Below are positions 11,673-22,745 of a stretch of 64,000 nucleotides of DNA, piece after piece. The position numbers were made by a program, and so were the translations under genes. The first letter of the stretch is position 1. Every line of letters starts with the position of its first letter. The notes beneath the pieces are model-generated. The model made no database searches, was not told the origin of the DNA, and worked only from the letters and a program-made list of their open reading frames with translations. The stretch comes from Parelaphostrongylus tenuis (taxonomy: Eukaryota; Nematoda; Chromadorea; Rhabditida; Metastrongylidae), in NCBI GenBank assembly GCA_019055375.1, contig JAHQIW010003718.1:372001-436000 (forward strand), given 5' to 3'.

Positions 11673-11949
11673 TATTTTCTTCTGTTTAGCTGTTCCGAGG
11701 TGTTATTGATATTATTTATTATCAGCGAAGCACACAACAATACAGTTGATAATGCAGCATGAATATTAGAATAATCGAGATGGCTAACACTTCGGCGGGT
11801 CGCCTTCTTCAGAGCCTGGAAAGATCATATCGATCGACACCTCAATTATTGTAATATTCATGCTGCATTACTAATTGTATTGTTGTGTGCTTCGCTGATA
11901 TGCAATAAATAATATCAATAACACCTCGGAACGGCTAAACAGAAGAAAA
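11673..11949. mobile_element. Palindromic element with central hammerhead-like motif
   Basis: Arms of about 96 bp (11,673-11,768 and 11,852-11,949) are near-perfect reverse complements; both carry the GCAGCATGAATATT and AGCGAAGCACACAACAATAC blocks. The roughly 80-bp centre holds a hammerhead-like motif. No protein is encoded. It could be a MITE or a remnant of a Penelope-like element, whose terminal repeats carry such ribozymes. Confidence 0.6.
11782..11816 (-). ncRNA. Hammerhead-like ribozyme motif (Penelope-type)
   Basis: Minus strand: stem I GGCU, core CUGAAGA, one extra A, stem II GGCG-ACC-CGCC, GAAG, then GUGUU and stem I partner AGCC. Stems I and II pair fully. The deviations are the bulged A before stem II and GAAG instead of GAAA. 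Stem III would be minimal, as in ribozymes of Penelope-like elements. Confidence 0.5.
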
Positions 11950-13809
11950 CATTCACGTTGTTTTCCACATAATAATTTTTATCTACTATCATTTGTCGTT
12001 TATTTGATCACTCATGCTTTATAGATAATGAGCCAATTTAGTATTCAATACCTGTGTCGCAGATTCGGTATTTGATATATCTGAATCAAAAATGAAAACG
12101 ATCCCTATGGTAATTTTTGTGCGCATTTGCATATTAATTTGGAGCTAAAATGAAAGAATATGCGTGATATAGTTAATTATAAAATCCCAAAGAGTAGAGC
12201 GTAGTGGTAGTGATGCCGTTTGATACAAGAAAAACGCTGGTCTGACCCGCATTGGTCCCAATACACATTCTAATCTCTCAGCTCTCAGTAAATTGGCGCC
12301 AGACTTCTTCTTAGTGAACTTCTTTCTTCTAATCCACACCCTAGCCTAGCATCCCTGGATTTCGATCCCTGGGAAGATATGACTCGACTAGCATTTGAAA
12401 TATTTGTGAGGGCGAAAAAATCCTCAAGCGGAAACCGAATACCCGCAAACACATATAAGTTCGAGATTTTCTGGACAGTGCATCCGAGTAAACTAATCGA
12501 GTGCAGAAAGTGCTGGGATAAGGGGATCCGCTTAATATGTCATGTGAGCAATGAAGAAACCAAAAAACCTCACTTTTGATCTCGTTATATACTGAATAAC
12601 TAAACCGACAACCACCAAGCTACAGTCGTTTTATGCCAATCAGGGCAGCTCATTAGCAATTATTTTTTTACAGTTTTTGTAGACAACTAAGCATATACAA
12701 CTCACCGGTGTACTATAGACTAACTCTTTTATAGCTGAGATTTAAGATGAAAGCGACCGATTACTCGGTGTAGTTAATCATTAGCATTATGACACCTAAC
12801 CGTATATCATAGTTTAAGCCCAAGAATACCACAAACTGCACTAAGATGACAAACTACTGAATAAAAAATGGAAGGAATGTAGATATTTAAGGACAATTCC
12901 ATGACTAGTACGAAGATTTTTTCAACATTTTCAACATAGCTTATATCTTTCTAAAACGACAATTTCTCATTGAACAAGAGCTGCTGACCATATCAGAGTT
13001 CAGCATTTTCCGCTTCGATTCACTTCAGCAACTAAAAATCGTTCTCGCTGTGTAAGATAATTGGTGAAGTTCTCGAGGAATGCGGAATCATAGAGCATAA
13101 ATTGCCTCGTCAACCGGCTTCTGAACTTGACCATACTAATTAAATAACTTTTTGTCTAATGCAGTACTATTGTGGCAACGCAGGACGTCTGAGAGTCGAC
13201 TAGCCAATATTCATAGCTATCTATCTATTCTTTGTCTCGCTTTGTATTAACACCTGTGCTCCCTCTTGTTTGATTTATTAGCGAGCGACTAGCATTTCCT
13301 GAATACAAGTGTCTTATGGGACATAGTTATAAATTTGTGCCCATTGAAATTGTGTGATGTTCTAAAAATTTATAGTGAGAAAATCTTTTCGTTGAAATTC
13401 AAAGCTGTCGAGGTTTCTAGGGCTACACACAAATTCACATGGCACTCCATGCAAGTGTAATATAGAGAATATTTTTATCAATATTCATCATAGTCAAATC
13501 CTTAAGGCATCCCTATGTATTCATCTAAAATATCACATTTGCCTCGATACTAAGCCGAGGATCAAGACATAATAGATGGTTAAATTTGTATGATATTGAT
13601 TCATTGCATAGATTCCTGCCTAGCAAAATCACTCTGGTTTTTCCAGATTTTCTCATGACCCAGAAATCGGATAACAAAGCATCACTTACTAAAAGCACAC
13701 ATCTGTTGCTCCGGTTCTTTTCATTTATGCGTTTTTCTGTTTCGTTACAAAAATAAGAAAAATGGAGCACTTGCAGCAAAACAATGATGAAGCCTCAGGA
13801 CAATTTCCG
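11950..13809. other. No recognised gene; weak coding-like frame at 13,525-13,779 (minus)
   Basis: The minus frame at 13,525-13,779 has a fair acceptor (ACGAAACAG) and an internal GTAAGT, but no family resemblance. A tRNA-like pattern at about 12,187-12,265 (AGCGTAGTGGTAGTGATGCC and GCTGGTCTGACCC) may be another SINE head. The rest is AT-rich without signal. Confidence 0.3.
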
Positions 13810-14130
13810 GTGATGAATCTCCATGGAAATGCTATAACGTTTTCTTCCAACTCAGCTAACTGAGTCATAGAACTCCAGTATGCATGAATTAGCAGGATGT
13901 AACAGAATGAACGATCACTTGATCATATGAAATACACAGTCGGAAGTGAATCTAAAAAACATCCCCATCACAACAATTGGCGAGTAGCAGCTGGACCGCC
14001 AATGCAATGTTCAGACTCCTTCATGAAGCTATTTTTCACTGATCATGGAACGTAATTAGTGTTACATATCAAGCGAGACGGATGCCATGAGAGAGAATCG
14101 TAATGAAGTCTTTACGGATGTGGAGAAATC
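13810..14130 (+). mobile_element. RTE LINE 3' fragment, strongly decayed
   Basis: The fragment shows RMNDHL (for the RTE block Q-DERSL, downstream of the reverse transcriptase) and AAGPPMQCSDSFMKLF (for the block GRPPTRWSDFFTKAL) in the expected order. Stops and frameshifts are frequent. Confidence 0.5.
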
Positions 14131-15241
14131 AGAATGCACTCGAACAATTACGAGCCTGCAATCGCTGTAAGTCAATCATTAGGGCTATATTCTGTCAGAA
14201 GATCACTTCAAAGCAAAAGATACGCAAAGAATACTTTTGAAGTTAGAGTATTTGAAATGTGATACTCACCCTCGAACACTTACACTAAGGAATTTCATCA
14301 AGAGGAGGCTCTTACCTTAAACCACCCTGGGGATTGTTGATAAGATCAATATCCAACTACTAATGAAAATAAATAACTGAAAATACCGTCATAAAATTTG
14401 TAGACTGAATATTTTTATTGACGAATATAAGAGCGCTATTTTAAGGTTATAAGGGGACAAATGAATATGCGACCTCATTTGCAGGGCAGGAACTTTTTAT
14501 AGGCGTATCAGTAATCATTCGGAAGCTTAGATTTCTGGCTACAGTCCTACGTGACCGGCTTTTCAAAACATCCCTTATTAGAGCTGTAAAACTAAAATAG
14601 ATTTATGTTTCACAAAATTACGTGTTTTCCTTCTTATATTTTGCTGGACAAAACTCCTTAGGGTGCTAGTACTCATTCTATCAAAGTTAATACCAGTATT
14701 TGGGACTCTGCTGGTAATATATTGAATACAACACCAGCCGCTATGTCTTTCATGTTATGTAGTTCACGTTCTGTTTTTGTCTAGGTTTGCCGTTTTATCT
14801 CATTTTTTATAAAACAGCTCATCTGTATCTATGTGATGAGTTAAGGATAATTATATTATTATCATAAGAATGTTCTTCAAAGTCAAAATTTTTCAGAGAT
14901 TTTCAGTTGCATAATTACATGCTCTTGGAAGTTCTGGTATTGAGAACACGTGACGAAATTTCAATGACATGTTCAAGAATTTTCTCACTTATAAATAGTA
15001 GACCAATGTTGACATTTTTTCGATATTGTGGAACTCGTTCACATAATTTTGAGAGCAAACTTTCATTTAATCTCGATGTAAATATTTACTATTAATTTGT
15101 TCTACATTTAAGTACACACGAAGTAGTTGCAAAAGCTTTATCCGCTTGACTTTTTGGCTCCTTCGCCTTTCTCAGTGTCTCGATGATTCGGTCATCTGTC
15201 CTCAAGTAGTCCATTGGAGTGGAATTTCAAATTATACTAGG
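14131..15241. other. No recognised feature
   Basis: AT-rich. The plus frame at 14,907-15,095 has no splice context. Confidence 0.35.
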
Positions 15242-15457
15242 CTATAAAGGATAAGCGATGATGTTCTGGTGCTGATCGATATCTAACAAATGTGCCATTA
15301 ATCTGACATCATCTAACACCCTAATAATGATTGAAAGCAGATCTGGCCTATGCAATAAAATGCGTTGACCTGCTGAGGATGGAATCGTGGCTGCTGCGCT
15401 CTCATGGATGTTTGACGCCAATTTTCTGACGTCAGAAGAGTGAAAAACTTCGTGAGC
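15242..15457 (-). CDS. Candidate terminal exon, unrecognised protein
   Basis: On the minus strand a consensus acceptor (TTAGTGTTTCAG) is followed by 71 codons and a TAG stop. The product starts AHEVFHSSDVRKLASN and ends in an amphipathic stretch (LLSIIIRVLDDVRLMAHLLDI). The frame is open from the acceptor to the stop and composition is protein-like. No domain is recognised and no upstream exon was identified in the following 1.5 kb, so it may be an isolated or decayed exon. Confidence 0.4.
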   Translation of the reverse strand, partial: AHEVFHSSDVRKLASNIHESAAATIPSSAGQRILLHRPDLLSIIIRVLDDVRLMAHLLDIDQHQNIIAYPL

Positions 15458-16935
15458 CTGAAACACTAATCGCACCAAGCATCGTGTGCTATACAGGACA
15501 CCTGTAATCATTGCGTTATAGGAGTCCTTTCTCCATTGTCCTTAAACCCCTCACCGCAAGCATCCTCGAGTACTAGTCAATTAGTACCGATTTTCTAGAT
15601 CCATGCCACCACAAGACCACAGATCACTAGGTCATGTTAGATAATTGTACATCAACAATCACCTAGGAGAAAGGGACAATGAAGAGCTGTGCTGTTCCTT
15701 TTGAGCGGAGCTCCACTCCAAAAGGCTGAACTCGACGCTACTACGAGGATTCTTCTTGGAAATGCAACGACTGTGGATCATCCACTGAATCAATTCGCGT
15801 CTGTGTGAGGCGAAGACGTCGAAACTCCATAGCTACGTCGTCTTAGCTCAATTAAAGGAAAATGCATATGCTCTCAAGTTGATAATCGTTTTATTCAGGC
15901 AAGCACCAAATTCTTGGGGCTTTCTTGAGCTGCTGATTAAATTGTATACGTTCAAGTGACCCGAAAGCCATCGAAATTCCAAACCCTGTCAAGCAGTTTA
16001 TTCTTATATCTCCGTCGCGCCTTTATTGGCTCCATCAGCTCACTTTCTATCCATAGTTAGGTTTTCAGACGTTTCCACTGCATATATGCAGCCTATTTTT
16101 TGATGTTTTAATGGGATTATTCCGCTTCTCACAGACAGCCGACATTCACTGTATATCAGGGCGTTGAGAGAAATTAACTTGCAGTCTACAATTAGCATAC
16201 CCATTAAGCTGCAATGGTAGGCATAAATCATGATGATCACTCGCATACCAGAAAATGCTGCCATTTACTAGTTATAATTACTTCTTAACATATCAAAGGT
16301 GCGCTGCTCCAATATGCAATGGAACGGTAGCTGCATAAATCTCCCCTAAGAAACAAACCACGTCTCCATCTCCATGAGGTCGGCAAATATGCGAAACTTT
16401 CCTAAGAGGACAGCAGCACTGGTTGCACGTCTGAATAGGTTAACAGGGGTCGTTATGTAAACAGATATGGGTTCAAACGTCTTTACAAAGCCTAATAAGG
16501 TGGCACATCTTTCAAGTGCTGATAAACGTTAAGAGTTTTGATCTTTTTGATTTCCTGCATCTAGGGAAAATGTTTGATGTCGCTTCTGCTTGTCTTTTAC
16601 TCTTATGTAGGCTATTTGAGGAACGTGCCTATTACTTTCCAACTAGTCCGCCTTAAGTCGTTCACATAAGCAAAGTCGGTCGAAGTGTTAAGTAAGATTT
16701 CAAAAAATGAAGTAAAAATCTGTTTTGGAAAAAAGATTCATCTGTGGTAATTTTTATATTAAACCTTGATCCCCTGATTACGTAATTAGAATGTCTATGC
16801 AGTACTAAGCAGGTGAAATAGCAGCACTGAAATGACTTTTACATCAAGCTACACTGCTGAATACAACGTTCATAACGAGTTCTAGAAAGGAAATTTTTAA
16901 ACATGTTCAAAAACCGTGTTCTACTTTTCGTGAAC
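15458..16935. other. No recognised feature
   Basis: No splice-bounded coding segment and no repeat shared with other parts of the window could be supported. Confidence 0.3.
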
Positions 16936-17016
16936 CCACTGGGCTACTCTTGCACGCGATAGGGCATAATGGAAGTGTTGCTGGCATCCGCTCGAGTCAC
17001 TCGACGATCAAACAGA
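16936..17016 (+). mobile_element. RTE LINE 3' end fragment
   Basis: The segment from CACTGGGCTACTCTTGCACG to the CGACGATCAA block is nearly identical to 61,044-61,122, the 3' end of the RTE copy at 57.9-61.2 kb. It is probably a 5'-truncated insertion of the same subfamily. Confidence 0.75.
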
Positions 17017-18554
17017 CTAGGGTGATAAAAGTGATTTTGCTTTTAACGTTCTCATTGTATATCACTTATAATTCTTTTACTTTCCTTCTCAAATTAGGAT
17101 ATATAAGTTTACATATTTCGTGAAACTTTTTCTCTTGGAAGCTTTGGCTTTGGCGTTAATCTGTTCAGATTGTTCATGTCCCCACGTCATTTAGTGGTTT
17201 TCTGACGTTATTATTGCGGAACCAGGTGGATGTGGCTGTCATGCAGGTCGCACCTGTTACCCTGTTTTACCTTTTTTTTGTCTATGACAGTTCTCTCAGG
17301 CGTCTATATATCTTGATCCATGAAGCAGTCAGATGAAATATGATACAAACTTAGTTTTCCATCACCACATTAGGACTAAGCATTTTGAATCATTTTATAT
17401 CATGTATATTCGTGTACTGTTTCTCTAGCAGAAACTTCTGTAAAACAGTGGATAGAGGTACTCTGAAATCCAAACCTGTTCTTGGTTCGATCCCTCAAGA
17501 CGGGCTCAAAAAGCCTTCCATCACCTTGGCATCAACAAATTCGTATCAGAGTTGTCCGGGAGGAAAACAGCACCGACTTAATGCACTGGAAGGCCACCAT
17601 ATGTTACTGTATAGGCTGGATAGGACCTAATTATCTAACGTTAATTGATGAAGTCAAATACATGGCGTTTCCCACAGCGATTAATCATCTTCCAACAATT
17701 TGTCCCTTATCTTTTGTCGGGCTTCCACGAGGATACCCTAGGAACTCTATTTTGACTAACGTTTCGGCGCCTTCGTCTTTCTCAAAGCTGTGTGATTCAC
17801 GTCGATCGTTTACAGCTTTACTGATAATGTGTCAAAGATACTATTACTAGGAGCTCGTCTAAGTTACTAGAAATTATCACGATTCTTTATCATTTTTCTG
17901 TAAGCATGCTTGCGACACTATGTGATAAAGCTCTTAAAGCATGGATTGATGTGGGATTAAGAGGTCATTTAACGCAATAAATAAACGTTTGGCCTGTAGA
18001 ACAGTTCACTTGACCATAAGTGAATGAAGATATCATCGACTGCACAGTGGGTTAACACTAGCATTCGTTTTTTCATCGTTCTTAGCTCATTCTGTGCTGT
18101 TACTCTTCTTACACGATGAGGTGAAATCCTGAAGAGCACGTAGAAACGTAAATAAGAAGGCACTGAGTGGTCTAGTCTTTTCGGTGTTGTCTCAATCTAA
18201 CGCACGATCTTCGCGCATGTCCAAGCAATGGCACCGACTTTTGTAGATGATATTATTGAAGTCTAAGGTAATACTTCGTTTGTGAAAAATTCCACAGTAC
18301 CTGCCCTGACGAGCTTGGTAGCCATATATTTGAAGAACTTGTAGTCAGCCCTCAAGACACACCTTTTCTAAGCCTTCTATAACTTATCTGAGAGATTTCG
18401 AAGCAAGAAATCAATATTAATCTAGTGAGGCCGTGTTGTTCCCAAGGAAACTTGGACGAAGTTGATCTATGATCCAATCAGTGTGTGCATGTTGTCTGCA
18501 GTCTCTTACTTAGAGTAACAAATATATCTAGTTACACTCAAAGTCGTTTTAAAT
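17017..18554. other. No gene recognised; decayed hammerhead-like motif at 17,754-17,790
   Basis: The minus strand at 17,754-17,790 reads GGCGCCGAAACGUUAGUC at its 3' side, with a mutated first box (UUUGAGA). This is the same motif family as 11,782. The plus frames 17,385-17,850 overlap this repeat and are not credible genes. Confidence 0.35.
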
Positions 18555-19030
18555 GCTTCTTTCGTTATATGTGTGCAGGTCACAAAGTCATCATGAAGGA
18601 TGACTCCGCTTGCGAGCTGACTTGTGAAGATTAGAGGAATATCAAAGATGTAATGAACGGATTGAGTAATAACTGGCTCCATCGCCATTTTTTTAGACAT
18701 TATGACTCCTTCACCCTAAACCTATGCTTCAGAAACTGCGGGCTGCTTGTTTGTTGTCATGTAAGCAGAATGAAGTGTTAATTAACACTACTGGGTGCGA
18801 TATCAAAAATATAATGATAGGTTTATCCTGGTACGCTAGCGAGAGATGGATCTCGAGTTCTGACCTACGACGAAGGAGCAAATTTATTCCAGCGTACAGA
18901 TAGGGAGGCTAGAAATCAGGTGCTTCGGACATTGCAAGAGAATTGATGGAAATCGTTAGACAAGAGTTCTAGCGATTGGGTTTCACACGATGTGGAACAC
19001 ACGACGACCAAGCAGGATCATATGATACCA
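18555..19030 (+). mobile_element. RTE LINE 3' fragment, decayed
   Basis: Pieces in RTE order: VIMKDDSACEL (YLG/NMMNDLAPEL block), RNIKDVM.....NWLHRHFF (IEDVVKRTKN..LRAHLF), SRMK (KQDERS), RERWISSSDLRRRSK (VRDGIRSSDLRRRSK), IRCFGH.KRIDGNR (IRWAGHVMRMDGNR) and IGFHTMWNTRRPS (WIPRDIKRTTGRPP). Several stops. The minus-strand open frame at 18,506-18,700 is its antisense shadow. Confidence 0.7.
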
Positions 19031-20839
19031 CTATTGGAGGAATGAATAGAGCTTTTTATGAGTTGTGGAACTGGAACATGATACCCAGCAATAAACGAGA
19101 AGAAATCATAGAGGCAATAGCCAAAGTTAATTGCAATAAATTTATAGTAGAAAGTTTCAAAAACTTGAGGAGTCCCTAAGTATAGAAGGAGCAGCGATTC
19201 AAGAACTGTCAGATAAAAGTGTAATGTTGGAATCTTGACAAGCCGATGCTGATTGGAAAAAGTGTAGTAATTGATATTGGTGAAAATACTGAGAAACAAT
19301 TACTTATCAGATTTTGCATACGATCAGTTATTCTATAAAATAATTATGCTTAAATTGACAAGGTCTTATTTCTTTAACTGCAGAGTATTTTCTGAGTCGG
19401 TGTGGTAAGTGCTTCTCTTTCTAACATGTTACACTTCTAACTCACACTTCACTTTTTCGTTTGGAAATTCTTTTCTTCTCACCTTATCATGTTTACTCCC
19501 AATAGGTGTGATCAACAGCAGCATGTGTCTAGTCGTTATGACATGTTTTGTCATATCTCCAAGATTTTTCTGAAAATTCTGAGGTTTGTTATTCTAACAA
19601 CCCTGTGACTATCAATAAGAGTATTAGTAAGAAATTCTCTCGTTGTAGGCGATTTACATATTCCTCAGCTATCAGCAGCAATGTCTAGGTGTTATGCTGT
19701 GTTTTCATTTTTTTCCTAGAAATTTTGGTAGTATTTCGTCATCGGGATGCGCTTTTAGATTTTAGAAACAAGGCCGTTTACGCATTTTCCCTCATACTTT
19801 TGGTAGCGGCTTGTTATCTTGGAACGGCAATTTGAATACTATCGTTTCTTTTTTGAGAAACCTTCTTAGATCGCAATAGCAGTGAAAATAAGATTTCACT
19901 CACGCCACCCATTTTTTTTCTGCGAGAATACAAAATTTTAGTAGTTATTTGATAGAATAAATTTCGACCAATCTAAAACTAGGTTTATTTCAAAAGGTTT
20001 CCATCAAGTGCTGGTAGAGCAAAAAATTACGTTTTGCAATTCAGCAGTTAGTTCGTCGCTTCGATTACAATGCGAGATTCAAGATATAAAATGAGAACAA
20101 AAGCTAACACGTTAGAAAGATAGAGCGCAGCTTCTTCTACAACGCTAACGAGGTATACTTAGGAATTCTATCCTGCTATTCGTATAATCCTATTCGTAGT
20201 AAAAAAAAGAATACTGATGCTACAAGACTAAGAAAAAAACTTTTCGAATGAACAGCGAAAATTGTACGCTTTCGGAGCGGCTTTGAGATCGCTAAGTGCA
20301 GTGAAATGCGGGAGACGCTCGATTTTCGCTATTATTTAGAATGCTTTTCTCTGACTCGGATCATATTCTTCCTATGGAAACCTTTTGAAAAACCGAACTT
20401 GGTTCTGAAATTGTCGTTTTACATGACACGATTTAGTACTTTAACTCTAGTAAAAATATATCGACAAGCACTAGTCCAGCAAAAAATGTGCCGAAAGTGA
20501 TCCGTAATCTTATTTTCGCTGTTACAGCGCACTAACAGGCCTTTTTAGATATCAAGAACTCTTAAAAGATTGCAAATTTAAGCTGCAGGATGCCCATCAA
20601 AAATTTAGGAAAACGAAAAGGTGCTGCGAAAAGCAGAAACGAAAAAACTTTCAAAAGCCAAAATGCATCCCTATATCGGATCAGTGCCGAAGTTAACTCG
20701 AATGATTTTTGATCACCTCTCAATAAGTGCTACGCCTGAGAATATTTGGATTGATAATGACTATGCTATATTTAGTTTCCTACTCATAACGTCCCTTGAG
20801 AGTACTCCATCAGAAGATATATGGTCTTAGTCTGAAACA
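19031..20839. other. No recognised gene; diverged interspersed repeat at about 19,960-20,540
   Basis: Two loosely similar segments (around 19,960-20,060 and 20,380-20,540) share AAGTGCTGGTAGAGCAAAAAAT-like and TTACAGCGC-like blocks. Comparable AT-rich segments lie at 34.9-35.7, 53.2-53.4 and 55.7-56.0 kb. No coding capacity is apparent. Confidence 0.3.
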
Positions 20840-20901
20840 AAATCATTTACCTTTCATCATTATTTGAGCATGTCATGTGGTCTGGTAAGGGCTCTTGTAC
20901 A

Positions 20902-20944
20902 GCCCGAGACACGTGTTTCGTCCTTACAGACTCATCAGCCGGGC
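20902..20944 (-). ncRNA. Type I hammerhead ribozyme, intact, GUC cleavage site
   Basis: Minus strand: GCCCGG, core CUGAUGA, stem II GUCU-GUAA-GGAC, GAAA, ACACGUGU region with minimal stem III, GUC, then UCGGGC. Stem I is 6 bp with one G-U pair. Predicted cleavage is between the complements of 20,908 and 20,907. Confidence 0.85.
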
Positions 20945-21221
20945 AGAACCAGTCGTCTGTCGAACTTTTTATAGTCGGTTCTCTCGGGAGCATTACACAC
21001 CTTATAGATAGTCATCGACGACGTCCGCTCTACACTCTATGTCAAGTGAAACCTTCACCTAACCCAGAGTGTTGTGCACTCGAGTGCTCATTGGCTGGTA
21101 CTTTTATCATAATTATACCTTTATCTTGAGTGCTTTGTTTAGACCACGTTCAAATTTCAATATATCCTTTCATCATTATTTGAGCCAATATGTCATGTGG
21201 TCTGGTAAGGGCTCTTGTACA

Positions 21222-21264
21222 GCCCGAGACTCGTGTTTCGTCCTTACAGACTCATCAGCCGGGC
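21222..21264 (-). ncRNA. Type I hammerhead ribozyme, intact, second tandem unit
   Basis: Same as the copy 320 nt to the left, with one change in the stem III loop (ACACGAGU). Core CUGAUGA, stem II, GAAA, GUC and 6-bp stem I are all kept. Confidence 0.85.
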
Positions 21265-21429
21265 ACAACCCGTCGTCTGTCGATCTTTTTATAAACAGTT
21301 CTCTCAGGAGCCTTACACTCCTTATAAGTCAAATCATTTACTAAGCACCACGACAATATAATATGATAAATTCTTCAGTTCACAGCTTTCATAGCTGTTA
21401 TGACGTTATAATAATGCTTCCAAGAATAC

Positions 21430-21715
21430 TGATTGATATGCAAATCTTGTAGCCTCAGGCTGGAGTTGAACTCGCCCTTCACTCATACCGGAAGCGCGTG
21501 CTACCGTTAACGGTCGGTTGCTGACAGCTTCATTGTCTTATATCTCAATAGGAGTGATAGCAAAGCGATGAACCCGGCTGTTTAGTATCATCTGTTATAT
21601 TCAATGTAGTACTCAGCTCGAAGTTTTGATTAGATAGTCACAAAGGACTCTTGATACTTATGGTGATATGGAGAACTCGAAACCTCAGGCGGAAGTTCAA
21701 AACGCGTTAAACCCC
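21430..21715 (-). mobile_element. Two partial tRNA-derived SINE copies (family S2)
   Basis: On the minus strand, 21,430-21,520 has a tRNA-like head (GTAGCACGCGCTTCCGG), a B-box-like GTTCAACTCCAGCC and the tail GATTTGCATATC. At 21,650-21,715 a second, more decayed 3' part repeats TTGAACTTCCGCCTGAGG and CATATCACC. Same family as 6.9, 9.7 and 22.7 kb. Confidence 0.5.
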
Positions 21716-22659
21716 CACCAAAACCGTGTACTGTGGCGTGAGTTTTGATTTACTCAGCATCTTCGATTGTACAATAGTAACATAATAGCTTTGCTATGAA
21801 TGCGTTAAAATTCATGAAGTTTTTGTAAGATTATTCTGAAAGATCTAATACACGCTGTATTTTGTAGCTGTACTAGTTACAAGACTTGAAGTAATATGAT
21901 TTTTTCAATCAACTTGAAGTATTTATCTTTGTTGGAGCTTTTCTATATCAAGTCTCCGATCGCGCTGTGATCGGCAGCTTTTGCTATAAGCCAGTCCAAA
22001 AACGGGAACAGGCTGTCCCTCTTGGCCGTTAAGTGTCGAACGTGAATATCCTTAAATTGGCTTAAGTGGCGCCGATTAGAGACAATGAAATAATTGAGCA
22101 CTACTAGATGTGTGACGTTCAGCATCATCTCAATACGGTCCCATACAGCTAAATTATATGCACTTTCGTTATTTGCCGAGTTGATATATCTAGTGCTACG
22201 TCCTTTTTTTTACTAAAATCTTCTTTTCGTTGAAGAGCTAAATTATCACTCTTTTTCCCTTATCTATATTTCTCTTTTGCCTTCTTTATGCAACCAATTG
22301 TTTGTTTCCCGGATGATGAATGACATTGGATGGCGTCGTTTCTGCTTTTAAGACATAGAAAAATTCATGTGACCTCACCGTTTATTCATTTCATATGCAT
22401 ACGAGATGATGGCCGTCAACAATCATCAAGTGGCGCGAAAAATTGTGACGAGAGTGCACAAATGACGGAAACATGAGTGTATTACTCACCAGTATTCCCC
22501 TTTCCTGAAAATTGAAGAAAAGATTCACCGAAATTGGATTTTCTCCTCCAAAAGAGGTTCAAAATTTTTCCTCTCTCATTCAGAGCGCGAGACGATGGGA
22601 AATCAACTTTCTATCTCCTTCTTCCATAGAAGAGATTTGTGATTTGGTGGAGTGAATTA
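21716..22659. other. No recognised feature
   Basis: AT-rich. The minus frame at 21,943-22,128 has no splice support. Confidence 0.35.
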
Positions 22660-22745
22660 AAGGAATAAATTGCCCCCAGTGTGGATGAGAGGTGGGTTCA
22701 ACTCCCGCCTGGAGTCAAAGGTTTCGCATATCACTCAACATTCCT
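22660..22745 (+). mobile_element. tRNA-derived SINE fragment (family S2)
   Basis: B-box-like GTGGGTTCAACTCCCGCC followed by GGAGTCAAAGGTTTCGCATA and TCACT, the S2 tail. The A-box side is degraded. Confidence 0.5.

Larger units (their letters stand above)
20840..21341. mobile_element. Hammerhead retrozyme-like element, tandem dimer with target-site duplication
   Basis: One and a half head-to-tail units of the hammerhead repeat (ribozyme on the minus strand) occupy 20,851-21,330. They lie between perfect 11-bp direct repeats AAATCATTTAC at 20,840-20,850 and 21,331-21,341. The unit TTTCATCATTATTTGAGC... restarts after 320 bp. Both copies retain intact ribozyme cores. Open frames through it are non-coding. 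Confidence 0.8.

Noticed and set aside
18305..18345. CUGACGAG resembling a hammerhead core at 18.31 kb
   Set aside because: No stem II hairpin and no GAAA box follow at the right distance.
18506..18700. Minus-strand frame MSKKMAMEPVITQ... with a possible donor
   Set aside because: Antisense of an RTE 3' fragment; the plus strand reads the LINE blocks in order.
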